Below are positions 47,672-59,805 of a stretch of 64,000 nucleotides of DNA, piece by piece; position 1 is the first letter of the stretch, and the number at the start of each line of letters is the position of its first letter. Both the position numbers and the translations under genes were made by a program. The stretch is taken from positions 10,033,211 to 10,097,210 of the forward strand of contig NC_061073.1 of the NCBI RefSeq assembly GCF_021917145.1. Direction: 5' to 3'. Origin of the DNA: Hypomesus transpacificus. Its lineage: Eukaryota; Chordata; Actinopteri; Osmeriformes; Osmeridae. The notes under the pieces are model-generated. The model was not told the DNA's origin. It did not search any database and was given only the letters and a program-made list of their open reading frames with translations.

Positions 47672-47890
47672 TGTCGAGGTGGATGCTGTGGTCATGCAGA
47701 CGTGTCGAGGTGTATGCTGTAGTCATGCATACGCGTCAAGGTGGATTCTGTGGGCATGCAGACGTGTCGAGGTGGATGCTGTGGTCATGCAGACGTGTCG
47801 AGGTGGATGCTGTGGTCATGCAGACGTGTCGAGGTGGATGCTGTGGTCATGCAGACGTGTCGAGGTGGATGCTGTGGTCATGCAGACGTC
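47672..47890. repeat. 31-bp tandem repeat, seven copies
   Basis: Seven copies of a 31-bp unit (GTCGAGGTGGATGCTGTGGT then CATGCAGACGT). Copies two and three are more diverged than the rest. Each forward frame stays open through several copies. Confidence 0.9.
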
Positions 47891-49809
47891 TTGCATGTGT
47901 TCTGAGTGGCGACGTCAGGTCTCTCGTTTCCCTCCTCTTAAAACCCAGTGCACGGTCGGCTTCCATGAAACACAAGACAACAACACGTTTCTACAAGCCT
48001 CACTGAAGATCCATGTAAAGACAGTACTTGACCTTAGCCCCCGCAGCCAGCAACCCTACACCCGAGCCCGTTCACTTAAAGATGAAGTGGAAACCTGTTA
48101 AGACCACCACATTCGGGGGTTCAACGAACGTGAAGGCCTTTTAGCGGGGGAAGATGGGGGACATTGTGTTTTTGTCAAGTCGCTCACCTCACGAGTGAAA
48201 AACCATCTGTGGGTACGGGGTTATTGTCTCCATGGTGAAGGTAGAGGGCTGCTTTACTGGCTGCTTTACTGGCTGGTTTACGTGCGAGGCAAGTGGCAGC
48301 GCCCAGTCTGACACGCGGACAGGTTCATGAGGGGCCACACAAGCAGCCTGCTGTTTCCCTCCCCATCGGGGCCCTACTTTGGAGAAGAGGCTCCTCTTTA
48401 TTGTGTCAGCTTGGGGCCTTTATGGCCCAGGATCAGGGCCTGCATGGGGAGGAGAGGGAGGGGACCAAGTAGACAACCAGGAGAATCCAGTATGAAGGAT
48501 GTTTGGCGCCACAACTATGACAACGTTGGCAACTGCTCAGCTTATGATGATGTGCTGTGTTACAATGGGCTGTTCACTGCTTGTAAACAGAGTGGAATAA
48601 GGGCCCTCTCTTGTGCACTACATAATACAGTACAGTACTACAGTCGTTGCGATTTTTGTCTCAACTAGAGGACAGAAGTCCTATGTTTAGAAAATCGTCT
48701 TTACAGACTTTGAGTTGAAGTCTTAACTTGAGGTAAAAACCTTGTACACTTGAAGTCCTTGTACCGTCCCTCTCCTCCCCAGCAAACCTCTACAAGGAGG
48801 AAGGCCGCACGGAGGGTTGGGGGGGAGTGGGGAGCAGTAGCCGTAGCGACTGCAGAAATGACAGCTGCAGGTGCCGACACAGAGCTGGGGAGAGGGGGGC
48901 AGAACAGCAACTGTTGGACTAATGCCGACGGATAAATAATAAACCAACTGTGAGATAAGCGCAGTTCATCTGGAAGAGAAAAGAGAAAAGTCTGGACTGA
49001 GGGGGGGAAACGTATGACTTGTGGCAGAATCTTAAACCCCCTGGCACTCGTGGTTTGGCACACAGCGCTAAGACACTGCAGTTTAATTAAACAGATGTCG
49101 CCATGAATATTTCAACTTCTGAGCAACTTGATATTTGACTGTGGTGATGTAATATGCACAGGGATCAGTATGTAAGCCAGTGAGCACGTGCAAACGATGC
49201 TCTGGCCAGATCAATGTCACGCTGTGTGCGTGTGTGTGTGTTTGGTGTGTGTGGAGAGGAATCCCTTAACCTTAGTGCAGTGCACCTCATTTTCTCAATA
49301 AGATAATTTATTGTGGATTATTGTGTGGAAACATGTTATAAATGTGTGACTGGGTGCCACTTTGTGTATGTTTCCTTTAACATGCAGGCTTCTATAATCC
49401 GGACGCATGATGCCCCCCCTCAACCAGCTCATGCACCCCCCCCCCCCCGGGACACAATAAGGATGCGCGATGTGGACCCGTCTCCACCAAAAATGACCAT
49501 TGGACAGTCTCTCTCTCGCTCTAAGTACAAATTCCCAGATTTCCAGGAGATTGTATAGAATTTGCGGGCATCAGGGAGCCGCTATTGAAATTCTGTATTT
49601 TGGTGAAAAGTACAACTGGAGCTAGCTAGCTAGGTACTGCTGGCATATGACGTCACAAACCTGTGTACATTAGCAACAATGGCCGACTGGAGTGGTTTAC
49701 TGGCGCTGTCTGTCTGGTGGAGCTTCATGTATTTGCAGTGACCGGTGAAACATAGTCAAGCCTACATAGCTAAATACAACTGACAAACGGTACAGACCAG
49801 GGTGGTGAT

Positions 49810-50194
49810 TAGGGCTGGGCAATATATTTTTAAAAATTATATCTCGATATTGTAAAAAACTTACGATATTCGATATATATCTCGATATGTTTGCATTTGC
49901 ATTTAAATAACAAAATATTTAGATAAAACAGCTATTGTTACAAAGTACAAAATATGTTGTGCAAATTTAAGCAGTTGCCATAACATGGTACTTGCAACTT
50001 GATAAAATGGACCTCACATGGAACAATTCATGCAGAGGTCCTTATGTGACAGGACAATAAGAGAGCAGAAGAGAGTGCCTGTGAAAGTGCCATTTTAGTG
50101 CTTTTATTCATTTATTTTATATTCGTTATTCACAATATTTTCACATTTTACATTGCGATATTATCGCTAATATTCAATATATCGCCCAGCCCTT
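49810..50194. mobile_element. Non-autonomous hAT-type MITE
   Basis: The 385-bp element has inverted termini TAGGGCTGGGCAATAT and ATATATCGCCCAGCCCTT. It is flanked by a perfect 8-bp duplication, GTGGTGAT, at 49802-49809 and 50195-50202. Subterminal ATCTCGATAT and GATATCG-like motifs recur. It has no coding capacity. Confidence 0.85.
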
Positions 50195-50224
50195 GTGGTG
50201 ATATCGCAAAAAACATAGCTACTC

Positions 50225-50412
50225 TCAGATGGCTGAGCGGTGAGGAAGTCGGGCTAGTAATCAGAAGGTTCCCAGTTTGATTCCCGGCCGGTCCACGTGA
50301 TGTTATGTCCTTGGGCAGGGCACTTCACCCCACTTGCCTCAGGGGGAATGTCCCTGTATTTACTGTAAGTCGCTCTGGATAAGAGCGTCTGCTAAATGAC
50401 TAAATGTACTGT
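50225..50412 (+). mobile_element. tRNA-derived SINE, copy 3
   Basis: Has the same head, body and tail as the copies at 35065 and 39361. It begins 22 bp after the target duplication of the MITE at 49810. The tail ends CTGCTAAATGACTAAATGTA followed by short repeats of the same, as expected for SINE tail slippage. Confidence 0.85.
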
Positions 50413-51317
50413 CATGTAAATGTACTGTAAATTTATATTCTGCTGCAGCTGTTTCACAGTTTTAGTTAGCTTAGCTGGTTAGTAGATTTCTAAAACTGCA
50501 AATGGCTAGCCTAGCTGCTGTCAGAACTAACACCACAGGTACAAGTTGATAATATTGCATCTAGCTATGTTTCCTGTACCATCAACTCCGTGTATTTTAG
50601 TTTTAGCCAGCTATGGAGGTAGCAATATAACTAGTCTTACCTTTAAACAATAAGCCACTAAAGCAGACTGTGGTGTATACTTTTTAATCTGTGCAATCTT
50701 CATCAATAATAAACACACTTTTTCAAAGACACAGTAATGTCAGTTGTGTTTGTCTTTAGTAACATGAAAAAGTAACTACACCCCATGAAAACTCGTATCT
50801 TTCTCCAAATCTTTAAACATTATGGACAATTGATATTGATTTAATTCCAACAATAGGTTTGTAGGTTAAATAAACTACCCCAGCAGTGACGAATGCAAGC
50901 ACAATATGTCCACAAATTGTATCCTCTCTAGTTGTCATATACAGTCCCATTGGTCAAATGTTACTCTAACATTTGTGAAATATTGGTTCCTACAGTAAAC
51001 ATCCATTTGTTGTATTTTAATGTGGCTTGAGACTACATGCTTGTGTAGTTAAGTATTAGAGGTAAACAATTTATCCCTACTGTGCTTTGATAGGAAGATA
51101 GTATTAAACTATTATTATTACACAACAAAAATCGATAATAAAATGTACTATTATCATTTCAGCTAATCAAAGTATATATTGACAATAGTTTTCCCGAAAC
51201 ATATGAAAGGCCTACTGAGATCACTGCAGCATCCTGATACCTTCATAAAGTTTCATCGGAATATTCCAGAGTATGTCTCCCTTTCTCTTTTGCTAGGGCA
51301 GGGGCTAGACGACTGTC

Positions 51318-51808
51318 ACCCTAGCCCCTTGTGCCCTCCCCCCTGACCCCCCCTCCCCCTGGCCCCCCTCCCCCTGACCCCCCCTCCCCTGGCTCCCCTC
51401 CCCCCTGACCCCCCCTCCCCCTGGCCCCCCTCCCCTGGCCCCTCTCCCCCAGGCCCCCCTCCCCCTGGCCCCCCTCCCCCTGGCCCCCCTCCCCCTGGCC
51501 CCCCCTCCCCCAGGCCCCTCTCCCCCAGGCCCCCCTCCCCCTGACCCCCCCTCCCCTGGCTCCCCTCCCCCCTGACCCCCCCTCCCCCTGGCCCCCCTCC
51601 CCTGGCCCCCCCTCCCCCAGGCCCCTCTCCCCCAGGCCCCCCTCCCCCTGACCCCCCCTCCCCTGGCTCCCCTCCCCCTGACCCCCCCTCCCCCTGGCCC
51701 CCCTCCCCTGGCCCCCCCTCCCCCAGGCCCCTCTCCCCCGGGCCCCCCTCCCCAGGCCCCCCTCCCCTGGCCCCCCCTCCCCCAGGCCCCCCTCCCCCAG
51801 GCCCTTTC
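51318..51808. repeat. CCCCCTCCCCCAGG / TGACCCCC minisatellite
   Basis: About 30 units of 14-18 bp built on CCCCCTCCCCCTGGCC and CCCTCCCCCAGGCCC. Blocks containing TGACCCCCCCTCCCCTGGCT repeat three times at a larger spacing. Glycine-rich frames on the - strand are artefacts. Confidence 0.9.
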
Positions 51809-52020
51809 CTGACCTGTCATGCCCGGCATCCTGTCCTCTCAGCAGAGAAACCCTAGACGTGTTCTGCCTGGTAGCACTGTGGTGGGTATACTGTAGCACA
51901 TAGCCCATTAACTTAAACAAATGCTGGCGTATTTTTAGTGTCTTTAATTACCGTGACTCAGCACCGCCTTTCTCGGCACCTCTCCCTCGCTAGAACCTGA
52001 CTGGCTGAACACGGGGCTGA

Positions 52021-52043
52021 ACCCCCCCCCCCCCCCCCCCCCG
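52021..52043. repeat. Poly-C tract
   Basis: About 21 consecutive C. Homopolymer length is likely unreliable in the assembly. Confidence 0.85.
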
Positions 52044-52559
52044 GACCACACCGCTACCCTGATGCCCTGGTGAACTAGGTCTGGCTGCACATCCAAGTCC
52101 TTCATGTCCAGGTGTGTTTTTCTGCTGTGCTAAGTGGAAGATGTTTTTTTCTAAGCCCTTTTTCCCAACCGGTAATATATCAGCATCTGTTGACAGGTTA
52201 TCAGTAACAGCCTTGAGATCTCCTCTTTAGCTGTCATTGCTGATGGCATCATCCCTGAACCACCTTGATTTTAGACAGCGTGGGTCTTCCTGCCTCAGCA
52301 GAGCCTTCGGGGGGCCTGGCTCTCAGGGGCACCAGAGGTGGGACTGCAGGTCTGCAAGGTGGGTGCTCAACAGCTGGGGCAGCTCGATGGCCAGGGCTGG
52401 CAGGGTAGATGGAGGGCAGATTTGGATCAAGAGAGGCCTGGGATACCGGTAGCACCATAGGGGTCACCACTACCAGCAGCCTTCTCCCTCCCTCTCTACG
52501 GACACCACCAGCATCAGCCTCCCTCCCTCTGCTAACTCCCCTTTCCACCTCCACCTTGT

Positions 52560-52920
52560 CTCGCCTCCCCCCACCAACCCCCCTCCCCACCAGCCTCCCT
52601 CCCCCCACTAACCCCCCTCCCCACCAGCCTCCCTCCCCCCACTAACCCCCCTCCCCACCAGCCTCCCTCCCCCCACTAATCCCCCTCCCCACCAGCCTCC
52701 CTCCCCCCACTAACCCCCCCCCCCCCACCACCATCTCCACATGCACTGAAAGAGCTCCCCCAGCGCCCACAGCAGGCCGCTTGGCTCTGACATGTTCTGT
52801 CGTTCCTCCCTGAGGCTGAAGTGTGCCAGGCGACAGCTGCAGGGTTCAGCCTCTGTACCGAAGCCCTGCTGCCCGTGTGCCAGGCGACAGCTGCAGGGTT
52901 CATCCTCTGTACCGAAGCCC
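52560..52920. repeat. 35-bp and 55-bp tandem repeats
   Basis: About five copies of a roughly 35-bp unit (CACTAACCCCCCTCCCCACC then AGCCTCCCTCCCCC) run to 52730. They are followed at about 52822-52925 by two copies of a roughly 55-bp unit containing GCCAGGCGACAGCTGCAGGG. Confidence 0.85.
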
Positions 52921-55317
52921 TGCTGCCCCCCTATTAGCCCCTAAACCCCGTCAACCCCGACTGTTTGCCCACCGCTAGTCTCTGAGGGGTAGGGACGGCG
53001 AGGGGGCCAGATCGCATCAATGCGGCTATTGTTCTACAGGAGGCTGACTAAGTCCCCCATATCAGAGGGCTTGAGGACTTTGCTAGCCAGACATGATGGT
53101 ACGTGATGGGTTACACCAGCAGTTGGAGGAGAGAGGGTAGTCCATTTGATGTTCTGGATGAAGCAGGCTACCCAGGCAAGGATCAGCAGGCGTTCCAGAG
53201 ATCTCTTCAGTCTTGTCGGCTGTATTGTGTTGAGACAAAGTTGATTTAGCAGGTTCTGAATGATAAGCATATCTCTTGGGCAACCCTAACCCTAAGTCTT
53301 CGGCCAATAAAATAGGTTCTCTGCAAGTATAGCTTGATGAAATGAAGATGTTCTTCTTACATAAGTTGGGCACATCTGAAAGTGATAGTATTTACTGAAA
53401 GTAGAGGTCTTACCTATGTGAGTGGTATGTTATGCTGGTGTCCCCTGAGCTTGGTTCCTATTCTGCATAGTGCATTGGCAGGGCAGGGCAGTGTGACAGG
53501 GGTATGAAAGATGTACTGTTTACAGAAGGAACATGTACAATAAAGTTGCAATAAATACAATTTATATTCCAAGACATCTGTGCCTGTGTTCAGTGTGAGG
53601 TGGGAACAGACAAGAGTCCTCCTCATGTTCTCTGGTCAGGATCAGCCTGCATGTACAAACAGGGACTACACTTATTTTCATAACTTTGTTTTTAAAGACA
53701 GAATTATGTATTTCATTATATCATAGTTTTAATCTGGGGATAGTTAGTTATCCAGGGCAAGGTTTTATTCTTGCTCGTGAACACTGGTGTGTACAGTATA
53801 AGCAGCAACAGTTAGTCCCCATATGCCACATGAATCACAACATTATTGACAGTTCTAGCTAAGACTTTTCATTTGGTCATTTTGCTGCCTTTTGGGGTGA
53901 CTGCAGTGTGGGTGATATCTGTGGGTGATTTACTCAGCCACGCTGTGCGATGGTCAAAGAGCACGGCTCTGGTTGCTGGGAAGAGGAATATAACACCAGG
54001 CTTACAGTGAGTTACTACAGCCATGTCAGGAAAGCTGAGGTCCCCACTGCAGCAACACAAGGCTGTCCACCAAGAACCAGTTTAACACAAAAGATACTCT
54101 GAGAATACAGGATTCTTATCATCATGCTGAGAATTCTCTTTTAGGCTGTTTGAGTCACAACCTTGTAACAAAACCGATCATGATGTTTTAGAAAATAGAT
54201 ATAATTTTGTATTCCAGTAATTTAACAACAATCACTTCCTAAAGCATCTGTTAATATAAAATGATTAAATTCCAGTCTATATATTTGTTTATCCACTGAA
54301 TATCCTAAATATCTCTGTAGGTGTATGCAGAGTAGAACCTAGCATTGGACCCTTCTACTCTACAGTACAGCCCATGAGCTTAGCGCTGTGATGAATCCAG
54401 CTGGGATATGGTGTGCTGCCCATTGCCTGAGGTGCAAGTGCAGTCACCTGTCTGCAGGGGGAGCTGTTGGATAACTAATTTCCCTGCTGTGTGGCATGAG
54501 CATGGAACTCCAGTCGAAGCTTCACAATCCATTACACTTTGAGATAATTAGAGAAGAAGAAAAAGCGAAAACGACTACATTTAATGCATAATTGTAGTGC
54601 CTTCATGATCAAACACATGGGGAGAATTATGACATTGTGTAACTTTTCACTTGCAACCTTTAAACGATAGAATGGCTGCATATCTGTGATGCTCTAGAAT
54701 AAAGCAAATAAGAAACTATGCTCTATTTGGGACAAATACTCACTTGTGGACTTTACCAAAATAGATTGGGAATCAAAATCCTTTTCTATGAAGAATGTCA
54801 TGGGTAAGAAATGCTCTTAATGAGATAGAATAGGTCACTGTAGAACCGGCTTAGTCCCCTAATAGGGTTTTTAAAAGATTAAATTTAGCATCCCCCTATT
54901 GGAGCTCCACTAATGTAGCGTATCCCTCAACATCCAAACGTTGGTATTAAAGCAGTGATCAGACCTGCATAAAATACCATTGGATACAAATCATCATATT
55001 CAAACTTCAAATGAAAAACAATATTGTAGACAATTTTAAAAAGAAAGTTTGGAGGAAAACCACACGTAGAGAGGTCTTGTAACACAAGTGTTTGTTGTGT
55101 GTGTCCAGCCAGAAAATCTTTTCTCCTCGCTGATCGGATTCCTCGCTCAGTGCCAGAGAGTTTCTGAGCGTGAGGTTGTTTGTGTTGGGAGGGCAGTATT
55201 AGGCTCTATGTCTTGCTCTCCCAGTAAAACAAACCTTTCAGGCTTTTATTTCACTACCACTGATTGGATGGACAAGTCCTGTCTCCAGAAATCACAATAA
55301 TCCTCTTAGATATACCA

Positions 55318-55490
55318 AACCCCCCTCTTTCCCCCCTCCCCTCGTGTCCTCCCGTTCCTTGTCTGTATTCCCCCCCCTGTCTCTCCACCCCTCCCCTCCT
55401 CTCCTCTCCACCCCTCCGCTCCCCTCCCCTCCTCTCCTCTCCTCTCCTCTCCACCCCTCCGCTCCCCTCCTCTCACTCCCCTCTGCTCCC
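55318..55490. repeat. CT-rich tract upstream of cacna2d4
   Basis: Polypyrimidine DNA of CCTCTCCTCTCC and CCACCCCTCCGCT units, 0.6 kb upstream of the first coding exon of the calcium-channel gene. Pyrimidine mirror repeats of this kind occur near some promoters. Function unknown. Confidence 0.7.
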
Positions 55491-56071
55491 CATCTCGGTG
55501 GTAAGGGAGTTTAATCCAAGTAGATTACGCTGTGAACTGAGCGACAGAGGAGACAGCGCATCAACTCAGAATATCGATGGCTGTTCTATCCCGCCTCCCC
55601 CCCCTAGCAGTGACAGTGTTTCTGTCTGGACAGTGACCTGCTCTGAGCTCACAGCAACAAACAGGGATTCTCACAGGCAGGAAGCTAGAAGAGCTGGAAC
55701 ATCACAACTTCTTGTTTTCTTTTGGTTCCTGTTCTTCCTGTTTTGAGAGTTTGCGACTGGGTTCGTTTTCACCTTAGCTCCATTCAGGGTTACTCCAACA
55801 GGTTGTGGGACTGAGGTTTGAGCGACGGCGGTGGAGTCTTCAGAGGATGAGTGGATCATGGACAGGAGGATGACGGTGACAGTGGCTGGAAGAGCGGAGG
55901 AGCAGGAGGGCACACTGGCTCTGTCCTTCAACATCCTCAGCCGGGAAGATATCCTGGGCTTGCTTTAGCCAACATGAGAAAACCTTTTTTGGAATATCTC
56001 TCATCACTTTTTTTTTTTTCCTAAGGCGTATGGATATGGAAGTGGATCTGTTTGGGTGTTAAGATATTACT

Positions 56072-59000
56072 ATGGACTTTTCAGTACGGATGATGATGCC
56101 TTCGGTCAGCGAAGTCAGGATGGAACCCAGGACTGGAGGGCTGAGACTGGGACTGTGGGTCCTGTGTCTTCACTGGCTCTGTCTCACCACACACGCTCAG
56201 ATGAAGATACCCCCAGAGACGTAAGTGTTGTGGAAGTGGCCTTCTGCTGCCCCCAAACCCAGACCCTGAAGGCTAGAGTGGTTGTAACTGAAACATGCCT
56301 GGCTGGCACATGTCTAAAAACTCCTGTATCTGGTGGTCTGCTTTATCCCTTGTTAGGATTCACAATGTGATTGACAATTTCAAGGTGGTAGATATCTTCA
56401 GATGTTCAACATCAGGGTTCAGTCAGTTGATCAGAACTTTGTTATGGTCATCACAGGCGTTGGATGTAGGCCTAATAGCAGGGTTTGAGTTTCAGTCAGG
56501 TCAAGTCAGGTCCAGTCAGGTCCAAATACACACGCAAACCATAACCCTGCGACATTTAAAACATTTAGGGAAAACATATTTCCAGAGGTTCAAACCTCAA
56601 GTTGCGAGAGACAAGGGGAGACGGCCTTATAGACGATCACATCAACAGTTTTTGACTTAAAAGTAAGCTGATTGCTTTCAACCGGTCGCAAGGAAAAGTA
56701 CAATATTCTTGAATCTGAGAGAGCTCCAAAAAGCCCCCAGTCTACCATCAGATCCCAGCTCATCGTACCACAGGGTTTGATTCCTTCCAGCCGGCCTCCC
56801 TGACCATGTCAGAGGGACTGGAGCTTGTTGTCAGTCTGCAGCTGCTGCCTGAGGGACTGATTGCACAGTGACCCTGATTCGCCTCTCCTCCCCTCATATA
56901 ATTGAACTGCATCCAACTGTCACCCGAATCACAGCACCCAAAAAACTCCCATGTGCTAAGGAGATTAATTGTGCCTGAGTCCTCGCCCTGCTCGCCCAAT
57001 GTCCGCACACTCACCCCTCTGCACAAGAGGATGCGCAAGGCAACGCCGGATAACATGATTTGATTCGTTATTGACAGAGCTCGGATTTTCCATGGTCCAA
57101 ATCCTTCCAAGCCCCATGTGTGGAATTCAGCCCTGTTTTTACTCAGCTGAAAGCTATCAAGCGTTGTTAGACCACTCGGTCTGCTCAGCGTTAGTCACAT
57201 TTCACTAAATGTCCCTGAATCCCTTGGGGCGATTCATCTCTTCCTTGGGGCCTTTAATGATGAGCAGCGGTATTCTCTAAGGTACTATGGGGAAAGCTGC
57301 TTGTTCTGTGCTGTGTCCTCTTACGCTAGGAAGATTACATCTCCCAAACCACCGCAGTACCACTGCACAAACTGGATATTCACAGGAGCTTAGATGTAAA
57401 GCCCTGAGCCAGGTTAACTATCACACTGACCCAAAGCTATCTCTCGTCAGAGTGGCCAAAAGCTTACATAGCTAACCAGCCCATCGGTTTTTAAGCTAGT
57501 CTATCAGACGCAACCGCATGACCCCATTGCTTTTTCAACAATTCTTGTCTCACAATTTCTGGCTCACACAGCAAGCTTGTACCGCTTGCATAAACTATTA
57601 CAGCATCAGCTGTTATGTTTTTTTTCTTGACATGCTAGTAAAACAATTGTTCTTCTTTTTGGCAGTATGTAGTTGAAAGGGGATTGGGGCAGTCATGAGA
57701 CCTAAGTGTGTGAGCACTACTGGGCGCCCCCCAGGGTTACTGTGGTAGGAACCGTTGCCAGGGAACCAGACTGGCCCACAGATGGCTGTGGAGGTTGGAT
57801 GCCGTGTTCCAACAGGAAGCACATGTGATGAGTAGACCGCCACCTGACGTGCCTCCGCGGCCCCGCTGCTGCGGGGTGATGTCACAGCAACGCTGCGAGC
57901 ACAACCACAATTTGTGGATCGGTCTTAACTTGTACCCGGGGCATAGGTTTGTTTTCTGATGTTGGTGGTACAGCTTTGTTTTATAACTATTGCAATGACA
58001 ATTTTCTTTATGAAAAATGAGAAGGTGCAGATTTGCCATTTTCAAAAAGTGAATAATGAAACATAACTATAACTGTGCCCCAGACTTGTACAGGATTGAG
58101 AAAGACTCGTAGGAGCCGATTCATCAGAATGGGTTTTAATCGCCATGAAAGTTTGCACATTCACGGCTGTCAGGGTTTTATTGAGTAGGTTTCATATGAT
58201 GTGCTGCATGACCCAGTCTCGTGTGAACGTAGCAGGTCAGTGAAGGGTGCCCTTGTGTGTGCCCTTGGACAAGGCACTTCTGTCCTTGAACTGACACAAA
58301 TCTGCTCTATTGATGAGCACTACCCTGGCTGACCCTGTAATCTTTGAAAATGATATGTTGTCTGGGGATTGACCGACAGTAAAGGTTGAAGTTCCACGGT
58401 GCCATTTGGACTAACAGAGCTGTCATATGTTAAGGTCAATGAACACAGAGACAAACACACTGCTTCAGTCCTGTTGCATCAAAACCAAACCGTGTGGATG
58501 TGTGACATGTTGGTATTCTTCATCTGATCCTGAGATGGTCGACTATCGTAATCCTGTGAGTGCTCTGGTCTTCAGCACCTGTGGCCTTCTCTGCTGTTCT
58601 CTCTGCCAGGCTCCCGCAAGCTACACTGGGATGGGCTTGATATTTGCTAGGCTAGGCTAGGGCTAGAGTAGGCTAAGCTAGGCTAAACTAGGAATAGAGT
58701 AGGCTAGGCTAAACTAGGGATAGAGTAGGCTAGGCTAGGCTAAACTAGGGATAGAGTTGGCTAGGCTAGGCTAAACTAGGGATAGAGTAGGCAAGGCTAG
58801 GCTAAACTAGGGATAGAGTTGGCTAGGCTAGGCTAAACTAGGGATAGAGTAGGCAAGGCTAGGCTAAACTAGGGATAGAGTAGGCTAGGCTAGGCTAAAC
58901 TAGGGATAGAGTTGGCTAGGCTAGGCTAAACTAGGGATAGAGTAGGCAAGGCTAGGCTAAACTAGGGATAGAGTTGGCTAGGCTAGGCTAAACTAGGGAT

Positions 59001-59610
59001 AGAGTAGGTTAGGCTAGGCTAAGCTAGGGCTATGGGATAGAGTAGCTACCTCATCCATCTCCACCTGGCCTCTATTTATGGGGGTTAAGCCTCTTTAAAC
59101 ACATTGTTTGTGGTATCATAATTTCACATTCAGTATGTGAAATGTTTTGTGTACGTATTCCTGGAAAAAAATCTTGATTCAATCCCATATCTGAATGTGC
59201 AATAGGAATTACACACAAGAAACACAATCTCAACATGATGGGGATAAATCTGTTTGTATATTATTTGTGTTCAATAGTTTCTGCAGAATCTCTTCATGTG
59301 TTTGAGGACACACCTGGAACACTACTGACCCACGTCTACAGTGAACAGATTATCCTCTTGGTTTTACTCTTGTGATTTTACGGACCTTTTTTTAAAAACT
59401 CTGAACAGTCTGGATTTAGACACAATAAAGCGCAAAATTAAGTGATGATTGTGTATGTCCTGTGTCATCAGGAAAAGGACACTGCAGTAGATTATTGTTT
59501 TTTTCTGAAATATCTGTCTTTGTTTCAGGGTCCAGAAATGGGCCAGTACACTGTCTGGGCAACTGCGGGAGGTTTCAACTAAATTCTCTGGATCTCTCCT
59601 TCTACAAAAG
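56072..59610 (+). CDS. cacna2d4: Voltage-gated calcium channel alpha2/delta-4-like subunit, first two coding exons
   Basis: This is the auxiliary extracellular subunit of high-voltage calcium channels; the delta-4 type is known mainly from retina. Exon A (56072-56220, phase-2 donor GTAAGT) encodes an N-terminus with the hydrophobic signal sequence LGLWVLCLHWLCLTTHAQ and then MKIPPE. Exon B (59529-59610) continues the split Thr codon, then VQKWASTLSGQLREVSTKFS and GSLLLQK before donor GTAAAT. The join K-I-P-x-E-T-V followed by ...YSGSLLLQK is characteristic of CACNA2D4 and less close to CACNA2D3. An in-frame stop at 56060-56062 supports the ATG at 56072. Met-17 (MEPRTGG) is an alternative start giving a more typical signal peptide. 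The von Willebrand A and Cache regions must lie past the right edge. The intron is about 3.3 kb. Confidence 0.85.
58640..59035. repeat. GGCTAGGCTAAACTAGGGAT minisatellite in cacna2d4 intron 1
   Basis: About twelve units near 31 bp, GGCTAGGCTAAACTAGGGAT plus AGAGTAGGCTA. They alternate between AGTAGGCAAGGCTAG and AGTTGGCTAGGCTAG types in a regular two-unit pattern, showing duplication of pairs. Confidence 0.9.
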
Positions 59611-59805
59611 GTAAATGTTTGAGTTGACACATTGCTGTGTATGTATACTTTGTCTTAACTTTTTAGCAAATGTGTATGTTTTGTTTAACTGGAACAAAAC
59701 ATGTACAATTTTTATAGGGGAGGAAGATGGGCAATAACATTCTATCAAAACAGAATTAGGTTTAACCTAGATCTGCTATCTACCCTTCATCTGCTATCAT
59801 ACAGC

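Larger units (their letters stand above)
39001..55250. other. Gene-poor, tandem-repeat-rich intergenic region (right part)
   Basis: No supported coding exon. Single-copy DNA between arrays (for example 46650-47180, 48900-49400 and 53300-55050) shows no recognisable protein in any frame. Regulatory elements of the flanking genes could lie here. Confidence 0.45.

Noticed and set aside
55671..55934. 87-codon - strand frame upstream of cacna2d4
   Set aside because: No motif and no conservation evidence. It overlaps the probable promoter or leader of the + strand gene.
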